Below are positions 1 to 6,992 of a stretch of 46,258 nt of DNA, piece after piece. The stretch is from a virus: positions 1 to 46,258 of IMG/VR virus record IMGVR_UViG_3300048023_000615. One strand, written 5' to 3'. The position numbers and the translations under genes are program-made. The notes below the pieces were generated by a model. That model searched no databases and had not been told where the DNA came from. It worked only from the letters and a program-made list of their open reading frames with translations. The stretch's first letter is position 1, and every line of letters begins with the position of its first letter.

Positions 1-748
1 TACGCTTGTCCGCCCATGGCTCAGTCCTCCCGTACCATCCACAGAACAGAAAAGGGAAGGCATCAAGGCTTCCATCCTCTAGCGGTAGCGATCCCGCGGT
101 GTTATCGTGACTATCCCCATAGCATCTTTCAAGTATGCCATTGAGTCTGGGAGGTAGACCTTTTGGTATGTCTGGAGACTTCTCAAAGCACCACTCAGGA
201 TACACACCAGTACGGAATGGCTTCTCTCCTTTCTTTGGTTCGTATACTCTTTCCCAGTATCTATTCCAACGATCATCATCCGTGCAGTAGTATGAAGACA
301 TGAACCTCTGCTCTACCTCCTCGGGTGTCATTATCCATAGTGGAGACTTATCGAGTAGATACATGATGAGCGGGCCGATACCATACTGATTGTGTAGCAT
401 GGTTGTTCTCGCACCAATACACGCATGGTTAGAGAAGTGCTGGCAGTTAATGATTGGTATGTTCCCTTGGGGCATATGCACATACTCAACTTTATTGTGA
501 GTAAACATACCCCCAGTCACTTGCCTGAATATAGCAGTAAGTTCAGTATCAACTACCGCCTCACGCAAGAGATCACGCTGCCTACAATCCTTAGACCATA
601 TAGTATTCCAACCTTGTGCTAGTACTACTTGGGGTAGATCGTACGGTGAGTCCTCTAGAAGAGGGGAGGGGCGCAGGGAGAGGGTAGATCCCCTCTCCCT
701 TCTACACTCCGCAACCTTTCGGTAATCTTTGATGAGAATAGTAACCAT
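1..748 (-). CDS. Hypothetical protein, 3' end cut by window edge
   Basis: An open frame of 249 codons starts at an ATG at 748-746 on the minus strand and runs off the left edge without a stop. It begins MVTILIKDYRKVAECRRERG and contains Cys and Trp-rich stretches such as INCQHFSNHACIG and DRWNRYWERVYEP. I do not recognise a family. It is the last visible gene of the leftward operon, six bases after the stop of the ubiquitin-like gene. Its neighbours resemble PRTRC proteins C and E, so I compared it with what I know of PRTRC protein B (E2-like) and saw no match. Reality as a gene is supported by length, position and the absence of stops; function is unknown. Confidence 0.7.
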   Translation of the reverse strand, partial: MVTILIKDYRKVAECRRERGSTLSLRPSPLLEDSPYDLPQVVLAQGWNTIWSKDCRQRDLLREAVVDTELTAIFRQVTGGMFTHNKVEYVHMPQGNIPIINCQHFSNHACIGARTTMLHNQYGIGPLIMYLLDKSPLWIMTPEEVEQRFMSSYYCTDDDRWNRYWERVYEPKKGEKPFRTGVYPEWCFEKSPDIPKGLPPRLNGILERCYGDSHDNTAGSLPLEDGSLDAFPFLFCGWYGRTEPWADKR

Positions 749-754
749 TTCGTG

Positions 755-994
755 TCACCCTTTAGTTCCGTATGAGCCGGACATTTTGTAGGTTTCGGTT
801 TTGCCCTCGAGCTTGTACCTTTCCTCCCCTTGCTGTTCGATCTTTTCATATGTACCTTTCGTTAGTGCAGGATACTGATTTGCGTACATAGACATGACTT
901 CTTCTGGTGTCATGTGTGGTCCCGGATCAGGTAAGTCCTTACCCTTGTACAGGAATCTTCTTTTTACTGGCTGGAATCCTTTGCTTTCTGACAT
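755..994 (-). CDS. PRTRC protein C-like (prokaryotic ubiquitin-like) protein
   Basis: A 79-residue protein resembling PRTRC system protein C, a small beta-grasp ubiquitin-like family (Prok_Ub) usually found in plasmid ParB/ThiF cassettes. Visible signatures are FLYKGKDLPDPGPHMTPEEV (residues 14-33), QYPALTKGTYE (40-50) and the C-terminal GTKG, the usual end of the family. Homologues are about 65-75 residues, so the length fits, with a slightly longer N-terminus. AAAGGAG lies seven bases before the ATG. It follows a protein E-like gene, as expected for a PRTRC remnant. No ThiF/E1 or JAB gene is visible in the window. Whether the terminal Gly is conjugated to anything is unknown. Confidence 0.75.
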   Translation of the reverse strand: MSESKGFQPVKRRFLYKGKDLPDPGPHMTPEEVMSMYANQYPALTKGTYEKIEQQGEERYKLEGKTETYKMSGSYGTKG

Positions 995-1106
995 GCTTTT
1001 CTCCTTTTATTTCTATATGTAGTTCGTTGTAGAAGTAGTCTATCTTGCCACCTCTACGTAGTTGTAGTGTCTCATCGCTAGTTAGGCTTATTACGATGTG
1101 CTTCAT
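939..1106 (-). CDS. Small hypothetical protein, 55 aa
   Basis: A 55-codon frame starts at ATG 1106-1104, overlapping the stop of the protein E-like gene (ATGA), and ends inside the ubiquitin-like gene. The product starts MKHIVISLTSDETLQLRRGG and continues with alternating hydrophobic residues (KIDYFYNELHIEIKGE), as in a short beta-sheet, then a basic tail. Stop-start coupling and the beta pattern argue for a real gene. The 56-base overlap with the next gene is unusually long. I do not recognise a family. Confidence 0.45.
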   Translation of the reverse strand: MKHIVISLTSDETLQLRRGGKIDYFYNELHIEIKGEKHVRKQRIPASKKKIPVQG

Positions 1107-1660
1107 AGGTCTTCTAGGGATAGGTCAGTTTTCTCCTCCGCTTTCTCGACGGCAGTCTTTAGCTCCTTCTTCTCATCCGCTTTGGTTGCTATATCTTCAG
1201 CCTCTTCCTCGGCAGTCATACGATCACCAGAGAACAGATCACCTTGACCCTCCTTGCCCTCAGCTTGCTTAACTCGTAGCTTCTCGCGCTCCTCTGCTTC
1301 CTGTTCTGCCTTGGTCTTCTTCTTGGGCTTAGGCTTATGAGCTGCTTTTGGCTTTGGCTTAGCCTTCCTCTTCTTCTCGTCTGCCAACTTCTTGATCTCA
1401 GTCTCAAGGTCGACAAGGTTAGTCTCGCCATCGATCACAACATTCTGCCAGTCCATTAGGTCTTGGAAGAACTTATCGTTATCGAATTCTGCAATGGGAT
1501 ACTTCTTGGTTACCGCACCACCTAGCACACGCTGAGCATCTTCGCATAGCTTGTCGTTCAGCATGGTAGGCTTGAGGGTAACAATTAAGTTCCCGTCCGT
1601 TAGCTCAAGATATACATTGAGCTTAGCTACATTTAGTATTGGTGTTAGTTCTGCTAACAT
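1103..1660 (-). CDS. PRTRC protein E-like protein
   Basis: 185 residues resembling PRTRC system protein E. The N-terminal part (about 1-85) begins MLAELTPIL and has the family pattern of a beta-strand pair ending in VTLKP, then a helical region. From about residue 95 it is highly charged, with KPKPK repeats and Glu/Lys-rich coiled-coil sequence to the end. AAAGGA precedes the ATG by six bases. The function of PRTRC E is not known to me. Adjacency to the protein C-like gene is the strongest support, because the two families co-occur. The low-complexity tail could mislead similarity searches, so only the first ~90 residues should be compared. Confidence 0.6.
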   Translation of the reverse strand: MLAELTPILNVAKLNVYLELTDGNLIVTLKPTMLNDKLCEDAQRVLGGAVTKKYPIAEFDNDKFFQDLMDWQNVVIDGETNLVDLETEIKKLADEKKRKAKPKPKAAHKPKPKKKTKAEQEAEEREKLRVKQAEGKEGQGDLFSGDRMTAEEEAEDIATKADEKKELKTAVEKAEEKTDLSLEDL

Positions 1661-1661
1661 A

Positions 1662-2009
1662 TTAGTTCCTTTCTACTAGTCCGTTTTCGTGGTACTTGAA
1701 GCCTAGCTTCTCCCACGCTTTTATGTTTTCTTTATTTAGTCCGGGGTCTATCCGTGGTTCCCATCCACCCTTGATTCCCCAGTCAAACCAGTCGTTGATC
1801 TCTTTGATGAACTCCTCGTCCGTATCCAATTTGACATGAGTCTCATCACCCTCCGCAAAGCATATAAACTCACGAGCAGTCGGGCATGCCCATGTTCCGT
1901 AGTACGATGCGTCCTGGTTGGTATCAAGTTGAGCCCAAGATTTGCAGGGCCCGTAGTCGTAGTGGTATCTTTCACGAAATAAATATCCTTTCTCACTTAC
2001 ATTCCTCAC
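1662..2009 (-). CDS. Conserved phage hypothetical protein
   Basis: 115 residues with a GTG start that overlaps the stop of the upstream coiled-coil gene. The core, from about residue 25, reads WAQLDTNQDASYYGTWACP and then a segment like FICFAEGDETHV. I recall this 'DTxQDASYFGxW...YAEGD' pattern from hypothetical proteins of phages and plasmids, without an assigned function. No ATG is available in frame before the conserved part, so the GTG start is the best choice. It lies between the coiled-coil gene and the PRTRC E-like gene in the same leftward operon. Confidence 0.6.
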   Translation of the reverse strand: MRNVSEKGYLFRERYHYDYGPCKSWAQLDTNQDASYYGTWACPTAREFICFAEGDETHVKLDTDEEFIKEINDWFDWGIKGGWEPRIDPGLNKENIKAWEKLGFKYHENGLVERN

Positions 2010-2809
2010 AGATCGTCCATACCTCCGGATTTCTTAGGATTCTTTAGCTCCTCGATGTCAGCATGGTGCTTCTGGATGAACTTCTTCTGAGCATCACAAC
2101 GCTTCTGCAGTTCACCGATCTGACCCTTGAGTGTACCGACCTCATCCTTGAGTGATTGAACTAGGTCGATCATCTCCTGAACATTACCGAACGCTCGCAC
2201 ATCAATAGCACCACGAGCAATATCCTCGATAGCTTCACGCAATCGTATAACTGGGTGTGGCTCATTCGGATCTTCGACACGCTTCTTGCTAGCTTGAGCA
2301 ACAGCATCCAACTTCTCTTGGCTTGCACCTTCTGGCATTACTTTCTCCTCCTTCTTTTCTTCCTGTGTACTCTGCTTGATCTCCTCTTCCAGTTCTTCAG
2401 CGCCTACAACTTCCGTCTCGGGCTGTTCCTCTAGGTCATCAGCAGATAGCCTCTGCTCAACTTCCGGGTCAGCTGTAGCCTCTATCTCGGGTGGGCGATC
2501 AAACTCACCTGCCTCCACACGCTTAAGCCAGTCACCAAGGTGGGCTTCTGTTAGCTTCTGAAAGAATTCAGTACGCTCAGTATCGTCACGTGGTGGTGTC
2601 TCTACACCTTCGGGCCACAATGGATTGGGAGTACCATCGATTAGTTTTGATTTAATAAATGTCCTGGCATTGCCAATGAACATTGGTACATTATGTATGG
2701 CGGGACTAATGCAAGATAGGCATTCCCTTTTGAATCTTGCGATGAAATCGTCACCGTATTTTTCGACACGCAAATCGAGTGCGTCCGCTAGTTTTTGTCT
2801 CAGCATCAT
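2006..2809 (-). CDS. Acidic coiled-coil hypothetical protein
   Basis: 267 residues from a double ATG at 2809. This start lies one base after the upstream AAA+ gene ends and 12 bases after AAGGA; the longer open frame upstream would run deep into the ATPase gene. The N-terminal third (LADALDLRVEKYGDDFIARF) is globular with two Cys. The middle is strongly acidic (EELEEEIKQSTQEEKKEE) and the C-terminal third is a predicted coiled coil (LVQSLKDEVGTLKGQIGELQ). It ends MDDL. No family recognised. Coupling to the clamp-loader-like ATPase suggests a partner or adaptor role, which is inference only. Confidence 0.65.
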   Translation of the reverse strand: MMLRQKLADALDLRVEKYGDDFIARFKRECLSCISPAIHNVPMFIGNARTFIKSKLIDGTPNPLWPEGVETPPRDDTERTEFFQKLTEAHLGDWLKRVEAGEFDRPPEIEATADPEVEQRLSADDLEEQPETEVVGAEELEEEIKQSTQEEKKEEKVMPEGASQEKLDAVAQASKKRVEDPNEPHPVIRLREAIEDIARGAIDVRAFGNVQEMIDLVQSLKDEVGTLKGQIGELQKRCDAQKKFIQKHHADIEELKNPKKSGGMDDL

Positions 2810-2810
2810 T

Positions 2811-3503
2811 TTATGCGAGTTCCTTTCTTTGTTTGATTTTGTATTTGTTAAGTGCTGATTGCACTTGCTTGAAGGTTTGGCGAATGTCTCCCTTGCCCTT
2901 GTCAACACACGCCATAACAACTTTGGCGCGCTCATCTTTGTTTTCTATTGGTGTCATACATCTGTTGTAGACAACCTTGGCTAGTTCCTTCCTATCTATG
3001 TCCGGTGCTTCGTATTGCATGAAGCGAGATGAGAACTTCGGAGTCAGATGCTCTGCTCGTTGCTCTGCTGTTAGCTTCTCATACTCTGCGCGGACACATG
3101 GTTGATGGTTAGTAGTTACAATGAATACCCAGTTGCGTGGTAATTTCTGCAACCAATCGTGCATATGGTCTTGTACATTCTTATGCACACGATCCACTTC
3201 GTTGATGATGATTACTACATTATCCGATTGAACATACATAGTATCCATCTTCCACTCATCCACGACCGACATGGTTACCTGAGTGCCACTAAGTATTCGG
3301 CGATTAACCTCTTGGCTCGCAAACTCATTGGCTATGAACTCGGCGATCGTAGTCTTACCACGACCTTCTTTGCCGTAGATCAGAAAACACCGCTCGCCCT
3401 GTCCGTCTTCGATCTCTTGCTTGATCTCTTCGTAGACAAGGGCGATGTCTTCACCGATGAGTTCTGTTGAGTCTTGCGGTTTCCATCTTGCCCAGTTTTG
3501 CAT
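2811..3503 (-). CDS. Clamp-loader-like AAA+ ATPase
   Basis: 230 residues with the order of an RFC/DnaX-type AAA+ core: Walker A GKEGRGKT (44-51), Walker B-like VVIIINEVD (96-104), sensor-1 VTTN (129-132), an SSR arginine-finger-like motif (158-160) and sensor-2 GDIRQTFKQVQ (205-215). The first acidic residue of the DExx box is Asn (NEVD); the Glu is kept. The protein stops right after the sensor-2 helical domain, so it lacks the collar domain used by clamp loaders to oligomerise. Known members load sliding clamps or remodel DNA-bound complexes. No clamp or polymerase gene is visible here. The N-terminus overlaps the preceding gene by 124 bases. Confidence 0.75.
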   Translation of the reverse strand: MQNWARWKPQDSTELIGEDIALVYEEIKQEIEDGQGERCFLIYGKEGRGKTTIAEFIANEFASQEVNRRILSGTQVTMSVVDEWKMDTMYVQSDNVVIIINEVDRVHKNVQDHMHDWLQKLPRNWVFIVTTNHQPCVRAEYEKLTAEQRAEHLTPKFSSRFMQYEAPDIDRKELAKVVYNRCMTPIENKDERAKVVMACVDKGKGDIRQTFKQVQSALNKYKIKQRKELA

Positions 3504-3679
3504 TTATTATTTTCCTCCTCCCATTGTTGTACGAACATCTCATGATTGAGTTGCTCTATTGGTTTATCTTCTGGTGGTAAGTTGTCTTTTGCTCCTTTCA
3601 TGGCATCCTTTATCATATTCTGAACAAACACCTCAGGGTCTCCAATGACCTCACTGATGTGCTTAATTCTTCCATTCAT
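3380..3679 (-). CDS. Hypothetical protein, 99 aa
   Basis: A 99-residue frame starting at ATG 3679, 17 bases inside the previous gene. Its first ~58 residues (MNGRIKHISEVIGDPEVFVQ onward) look protein-like. The rest is read in a second frame of the AAA+ gene's 5' end and is rich in Ser, Lys and Thr (SVKTSPLSTKRSSKRSK), as expected of a shadow tail. The true stop may therefore have been lost, or the overlap is genuine. No family recognised. Confidence 0.5.
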   Translation of the reverse strand: MNGRIKHISEVIGDPEVFVQNMIKDAMKGAKDNLPPEDKPIEQLNHEMFVQQWEEENNKCKTGQDGNRKTQQNSSVKTSPLSTKRSSKRSKTDRASGVF

Positions 3680-3971
3680 GAACCTCTAGTCCCTCCACTT
3701 GTTCGCCCTGCTTAGTGAATAGTACCCAATCGTATTCATCGGGTATTCGCTCTAGTGTCTCGTAGACGAATCCGTGCGTGTAGTTCTTTTTGATTAGCCA
3801 ATCCCTACCCGAACGATCATAAGCAATAGACAGGTCTAGCATCATGCCATCCTCATGGTGTAGGTGCATGACCCAGAACTCTGTCTCGTCCTTGAGTCGC
3901 AGGTAGTCATCAGCGTGCAGATGTTGGATGTCCAAGTGGCAGAACTTATTAGTATCTCCCGTGATCTTCAT
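3663..3971 (-). CDS. Hypothetical protein, 102 aa
   Basis: 102 residues starting MKITGDTNKFCHLDIQHLHA, acidic and rich in aromatic residues and His (FWVMHLHHEDGMMLDL). Its start overlaps the stop of the preceding gene (ATGA) and its end overlaps the start of the next, as is usual in this operon. The sequence has the mixed hydrophobic/charged pattern of a small folded domain. No family recognised. Confidence 0.55.
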   Translation of the reverse strand: MKITGDTNKFCHLDIQHLHADDYLRLKDETEFWVMHLHHEDGMMLDLSIAYDRSGRDWLIKKNYTHGFVYETLERIPDEYDWVLFTKQGEQVEGLEVHEWKN

Positions 3972-4237
3972 TTGAGATCTTTGGACAAGTACCCATCAGA
4001 TGCAGGCACATCCGTAAGTAGCATACCATCTGCACATCTCCTTGTTATGCTTAGCGGGGATTCTGGAGTGACTAGATGACGAGGGGTATCAATCAGAGAT
4101 ACAAGGGTTACTTCCTTATCTTCATCATACCTCATCCACTTTAGGTGAGCGGGATTAATCCAGAAGATAGTCCACTCAAAAGTAGCACGAGTGTAGTGCT
4201 GAGTAGTAGGAGTCCAGGCTGCTTTTATATTAATCAT
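3968..4237 (-). CDS. Hypothetical protein, 89 aa
   Basis: 89 residues starting MINIKAAWTPTTQHYTRATF, overlapping the ligase-like gene's stop by four bases (ATGA coupling) and the next gene by the same arrangement. It is Trp-rich near the start (WTIFWINPAHLKWMRY). No transmembrane segment or known motif is visible. Function unknown. Confidence 0.55.
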   Translation of the reverse strand: MINIKAAWTPTTQHYTRATFEWTIFWINPAHLKWMRYDEDKEVTLVSLIDTPRHLVTPESPLSITRRCADGMLLTDVPASDGYLSKDLK

Positions 4238-4986
4238 CTGAATCTATACTTTCTATGCATCTCCATATTCATGGACTGCGTACGGGTTAGGTCATAGGGC
4301 AGGGTAGTGTCCACAGCCACAATGCCTTCCCATAGATAGCGATCACCTACATTCTTATATATATTCTTCATAAGCTCATAGTTGGCTAACGCATCCAGTT
4401 GGTTCTTGTACACAGGTAGCTTCCAGACTGTCTTACGCATACCAGATGTAGGATGTGCATATATTATATCGAGTTGCTCGAGTGGGTTCATCAATAGACC
4501 GGAATCGAATAGCTCTTTTCGCGCGTGATAGTCAGCATCTGACCCGTCACAGCAATCTATAATGGCAGCCACTCTGAACTCATGCACATACTCCATGTCC
4601 CACCATTGCACATACTTGCACGAGTTGGTCAGTAGCTTGTCATGTATCTCATGCCTAGTCTCCCTATCCATCTTGGTGAATGGTTGCATCTTTCGATTGT
4701 ACACATTGCCATTGCGATCCATCAGTACACGCATGCCATTGAGCTTGGGTGTAGCGATGTCTCGTGCCGTGAGGCTAGGCGCACTACCAGTAGTAGGGCG
4801 AGGAGGGAAACCAAGTTTCACGTTAATTCGTGTTACCTCTTTGCCATCTCGCCAAGTTGTTGCTGTCTTGCGACATCCATTCAGCGTATAGCTATGCTCC
4901 TCATCCTTGTTGCCCCACTTATCTTCTGGGGTACGCAGATCATCTGATGGAGACATACGCCCATATTGTTGTTCGTATATACTCAC
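4234..4986 (-). CDS. Minimal ATP-dependent DNA/RNA ligase (adenylation domain only)
   Basis: 250 residues carrying the ordered motifs of covalent nucleotidyltransferases. Motif I is KLNG at 81-84 (Lys81 the predicted AMP acceptor; Asn in the usual Asp position), followed by an NR motif at 97-98. Motif III is DME (130-132), motif IV EGIVA (220-224) and motif V KYR (246-248). The enzyme would self-adenylate with ATP and seal nicks in DNA or RNA. The protein ends four residues after motif V, so the C-terminal OB domain of ordinary ligases is absent. An unusual ~75-residue N-terminal extension precedes motif I. Its start overlaps the stop of the next upstream gene. DNA versus RNA substrate cannot be decided from the sequence. 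Confidence 0.75.
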   Translation of the reverse strand: MSIYEQQYGRMSPSDDLRTPEDKWGNKDEEHSYTLNGCRKTATTWRDGKEVTRINVKLGFPPRPTTGSAPSLTARDIATPKLNGMRVLMDRNGNVYNRKMQPFTKMDRETRHEIHDKLLTNSCKYVQWWDMEYVHEFRVAAIIDCCDGSDADYHARKELFDSGLLMNPLEQLDIIYAHPTSGMRKTVWKLPVYKNQLDALANYELMKNIYKNVGDRYLWEGIVAVDTTLPYDLTRTQSMNMEMHRKYRFR

Positions 4987-5345
4987 AGCATTTCCTCCTC
5001 TTCTCTCTTAGCTTTCGCCAAGGTCATAGCACATGGAGGCTCGGGCTCTTCTTCATCTTCTTCACCATACATTTCATCGAGGCACATATCCTCGACCATT
5101 TCCGATGCGTCCGTGCCATTATCCCGTATGATCGGGAGTACATCCTCGGCTCTGACTTCAACCTTGGTAATAATATAGTCACCAACAGGCTGCTTATCGA
5201 TAGTAAGAGTACCACTAGCCTGCCCATCCCGGATATTGACTGCGGCTTGCTCAACTGCGTCACCAATTAGCTTACGCATATTGTGGTCAAGTGGCGCTAG
5301 TGTTGTCAGATTCAGCTCTAATTTCAATTTCTCGCTCACGCTCAT
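4983..5345 (-). CDS. Acidic hypothetical protein, 120 aa
   Basis: 120 residues, MSVSEKLKLELNLTTLAPLD at the start and a very acidic C-terminus (GEEDEEEPEPP). AAAGG of the repeated leader AACATAGAAAGG directly abuts the ATG at 5345, which leaves no spacer. The GTG two codons later, at 5339, has a six-base spacer and is the likelier start. No family recognised. It overlaps the ligase-like gene by four bases. Confidence 0.6.
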   Translation of the reverse strand: MSVSEKLKLELNLTTLAPLDHNMRKLIGDAVEQAAVNIRDGQASGTLTIDKQPVGDYIITKVEVRAEDVLPIIRDNGTDASEMVEDMCLDEMYGEEDEEEPEPPCAMTLAKAKREEEEML

Positions 5346-5637
5346 CCTTTCTATGTTGCATTAACTTTAGTATTTTTTGTTGTTCCTCATCGGTGCATCT
5401 ATTTCGAATGAATGTAGGTACATCCGTGAGGGTTAATTGTTTCCCTTGTGTTACCTTGGTAGTGCCCGACAGTTCTATTATCTCTGCGGTATCCAAGGCT
5501 ATTTGTTTCATGTCTTCGAATATCGACATATGTTTCCTTTCTTGTTGTTTTTTGTATTCTTCTATGGCTGCAGTCCTAGTAAGTCCTGATGGACCACCAT
5601 AGGTACGCTCCCAATTATCGAACCAATGCCTACTCAT
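5287..5637 (-). CDS. Hypothetical protein, 116 aa, with possible internal start
   Basis: 116 residues from ATG 5637, overlapping the upstream gene's stop. An internal in-frame ATG at 5529 (MSIFEDMKQIALDTAEIIEL, 80 aa) is preceded by AAGAAAGGAAAC, a better Shine-Dalgarno sequence than any at 5637, so the frame may produce two proteins or only the shorter one. The C-terminal half is helical and charged (QHRKDEREREIEIRAE) and overlaps the next gene by 59 bases. No family recognised. Confidence 0.55.
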   Translation of the reverse strand: MSRHWFDNWERTYGGPSGLTRTAAIEEYKKQQERKHMSIFEDMKQIALDTAEIIELSGTTKVTQGKQLTLTDVPTFIRNRCTDEEQQKILKLMQHRKDEREREIEIRAESDNTSAT

Positions 5638-6382
5638 TGTTATCCTCTCCTAGGGGCCACTCGCACTTACCTTCGCACTTGTCACCCCATGTGGCTCGCA
5701 CACAATCCTTCTTACATCCGCGCCGCTTGAACTTCCTTGCCTCTGTTATGTAGTCTGCGAAGTACTTGCGTAATGCACACCATACGCCAAACTCCTCGAT
5801 GTATTCATCCAATCCATGCTGAGCATTCCAGTACTCGGCGAAGTTGCCACAAGCATCTACATTAGCCTTGAATTGTAGCATCTCCATGAACTTCTCCATA
5901 CACTCCTGGACGATAGCCTCATCGTCATGCTTGATGCCAGAGATACATAGCGTACCATTCTCAGACATCATAACATCTGCTAGAGCCTTATACTTCTTAC
6001 CTGTACTATCGCACACAACCATTATCTCAATGTCATTATGGAGGGTAGTGGTATCCAGTTTATCAATGATGTCAGAGAATGTATCCGGGGACACACCATC
6101 ACCATACGCATCATGAATAGGCACAGGCTTTTTGGCATGCTTCTCCAATGTTTCTAAGCAATCTTGCTCAAAAGCATCTACCTCTTCGATGTGCATCTCT
6201 ATTTGCATGGGAGCGATGTACCTACCATCGGCAGTCTTGTACCCTTGGGGAGTGAAGGTACGTCTACGGAACAGATTGATAAACTCACACGCTTCAGCAG
6301 AATTATTGAATAGCTCAGCTCGTGCGGGTATCCCGTCCGTATCGTTCCATACTCTGTACTTAGTTTGCTTGTCTTCGCTCAT
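5630..6382 (-). CDS. Hypothetical protein with Cys-rich C-terminus
   Basis: 250 residues starting MSEDKQTKYRVWNDTDGIPA, with AAGGAAGC five bases upstream of the ATG. The body is acidic, mixed alpha/beta. The last ~30 residues carry four Cys spaced as in a metal-binding cluster (RRGCKKDCVRATWGDKCEGKC). The start overlaps the Nudix gene's 3' end by 23 bases. No family recognised; a zinc-binding tail is inference from Cys spacing. Confidence 0.6.
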   Translation of the reverse strand: MSEDKQTKYRVWNDTDGIPARAELFNNSAEACEFINLFRRRTFTPQGYKTADGRYIAPMQIEMHIEEVDAFEQDCLETLEKHAKKPVPIHDAYGDGVSPDTFSDIIDKLDTTTLHNDIEIMVVCDSTGKKYKALADVMMSENGTLCISGIKHDDEAIVQECMEKFMEMLQFKANVDACGNFAEYWNAQHGLDEYIEEFGVWCALRKYFADYITEARKFKRRGCKKDCVRATWGDKCEGKCEWPLGEDNNE

Positions 6383-6992
6383 TAGCTTCCTTCCTTCTCA
6401 TGGATGAGTAGCACACTAAATGAAACACCGATTGCCTATCCTTATGGTGCATGGTGTAGTGTGTCTTTCTGGTATGCACACCCTGCCCATGGCTCTTGTT
6501 CGTTACGAACTCATCCTTGTTTATATCAACAGTATACCTAAAGATATTAGTTTCGCAGTCTAACCCATCTGCTATATCTGCAAATGGTATGATCTTTAGG
6601 TCGGTGATTGCCCTGTCTCGCTTGGACATATCGAAGTCCAACGCTCCTAGGTCAGGAGTGAAAGCCAGATAGTATGTGATTTGCTTTTCCCTATCTGTCC
6701 ACTCACCATTCATGTAAGTCTCGCGAGTGATAGTCGTAGCGATGGGTCTCTTGACACCGCCCAGACGAAGCACGGGATCAGTAATAAAGGACAGCTTGCT
6801 AGCATTCACCTTGGCTGTGTACCCTGTTTCCTCGCGGAATTCACGGGAGGCACATCGAATGCCTGTCTCACCGGGCTCTAGTTTACCTTTAGGGAATGAC
6901 CATGACTGACCGTATTGTTCAACGATCAATGTATTCATAGCCTTATCCGTTACGATCATCCCGAATGACTCGGGTCTATTTAAACTAACCAT
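6360..6992 (-). CDS. Nudix hydrolase
   Basis: 210 residues. A complete Nudix box G-x5-E-x7-RE-x2-EE-x-G occupies residues 36-57 (G36, E42, R50, E51, E54, E55, G57), so metal-dependent cleavage of a nucleoside diphosphate linked to another group is expected. The box is preceded by WSFPKGK, the phrase typical of mRNA-decapping Nudix enzymes (Dcp2/RppH style), so 5' RNA processing is one possibility; dNTP or cofactor clean-up is another. After about residue 165 the sequence is basic and His-rich (VHTRKTHYTMHHKDRQ), without a recognised domain. AAAGGAG precedes the start by seven bases. Substrate not decidable here. Confidence 0.85.
   Translation of the reverse strand: MVSLNRPESFGMIVTDKAMNTLIVEQYGQSWSFPKGKLEPGETGIRCASREFREETGYTAKVNASKLSFITDPVLRLGGVKRPIATTITRETYMNGEWTDREKQITYYLAFTPDLGALDFDMSKRDRAITDLKIIPFADIADGLDCETNIFRYTVDINKDEFVTNKSHGQGVHTRKTHYTMHHKDRQSVFHLVCYSSMRRKEANERRQAN

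Noticed and set aside
1-748. PRTRC protein B (E2-like) for the left-edge gene
   Set aside because: Its position beside C- and E-like genes suggested this, but I could not see the expected RPTPDTPL...G..C.G phrases.
1045-1272. Plus-strand frame opposite the PRTRC-like genes
   Set aside because: Pro/Leu/Ser-rich antisense shadow without start signal.
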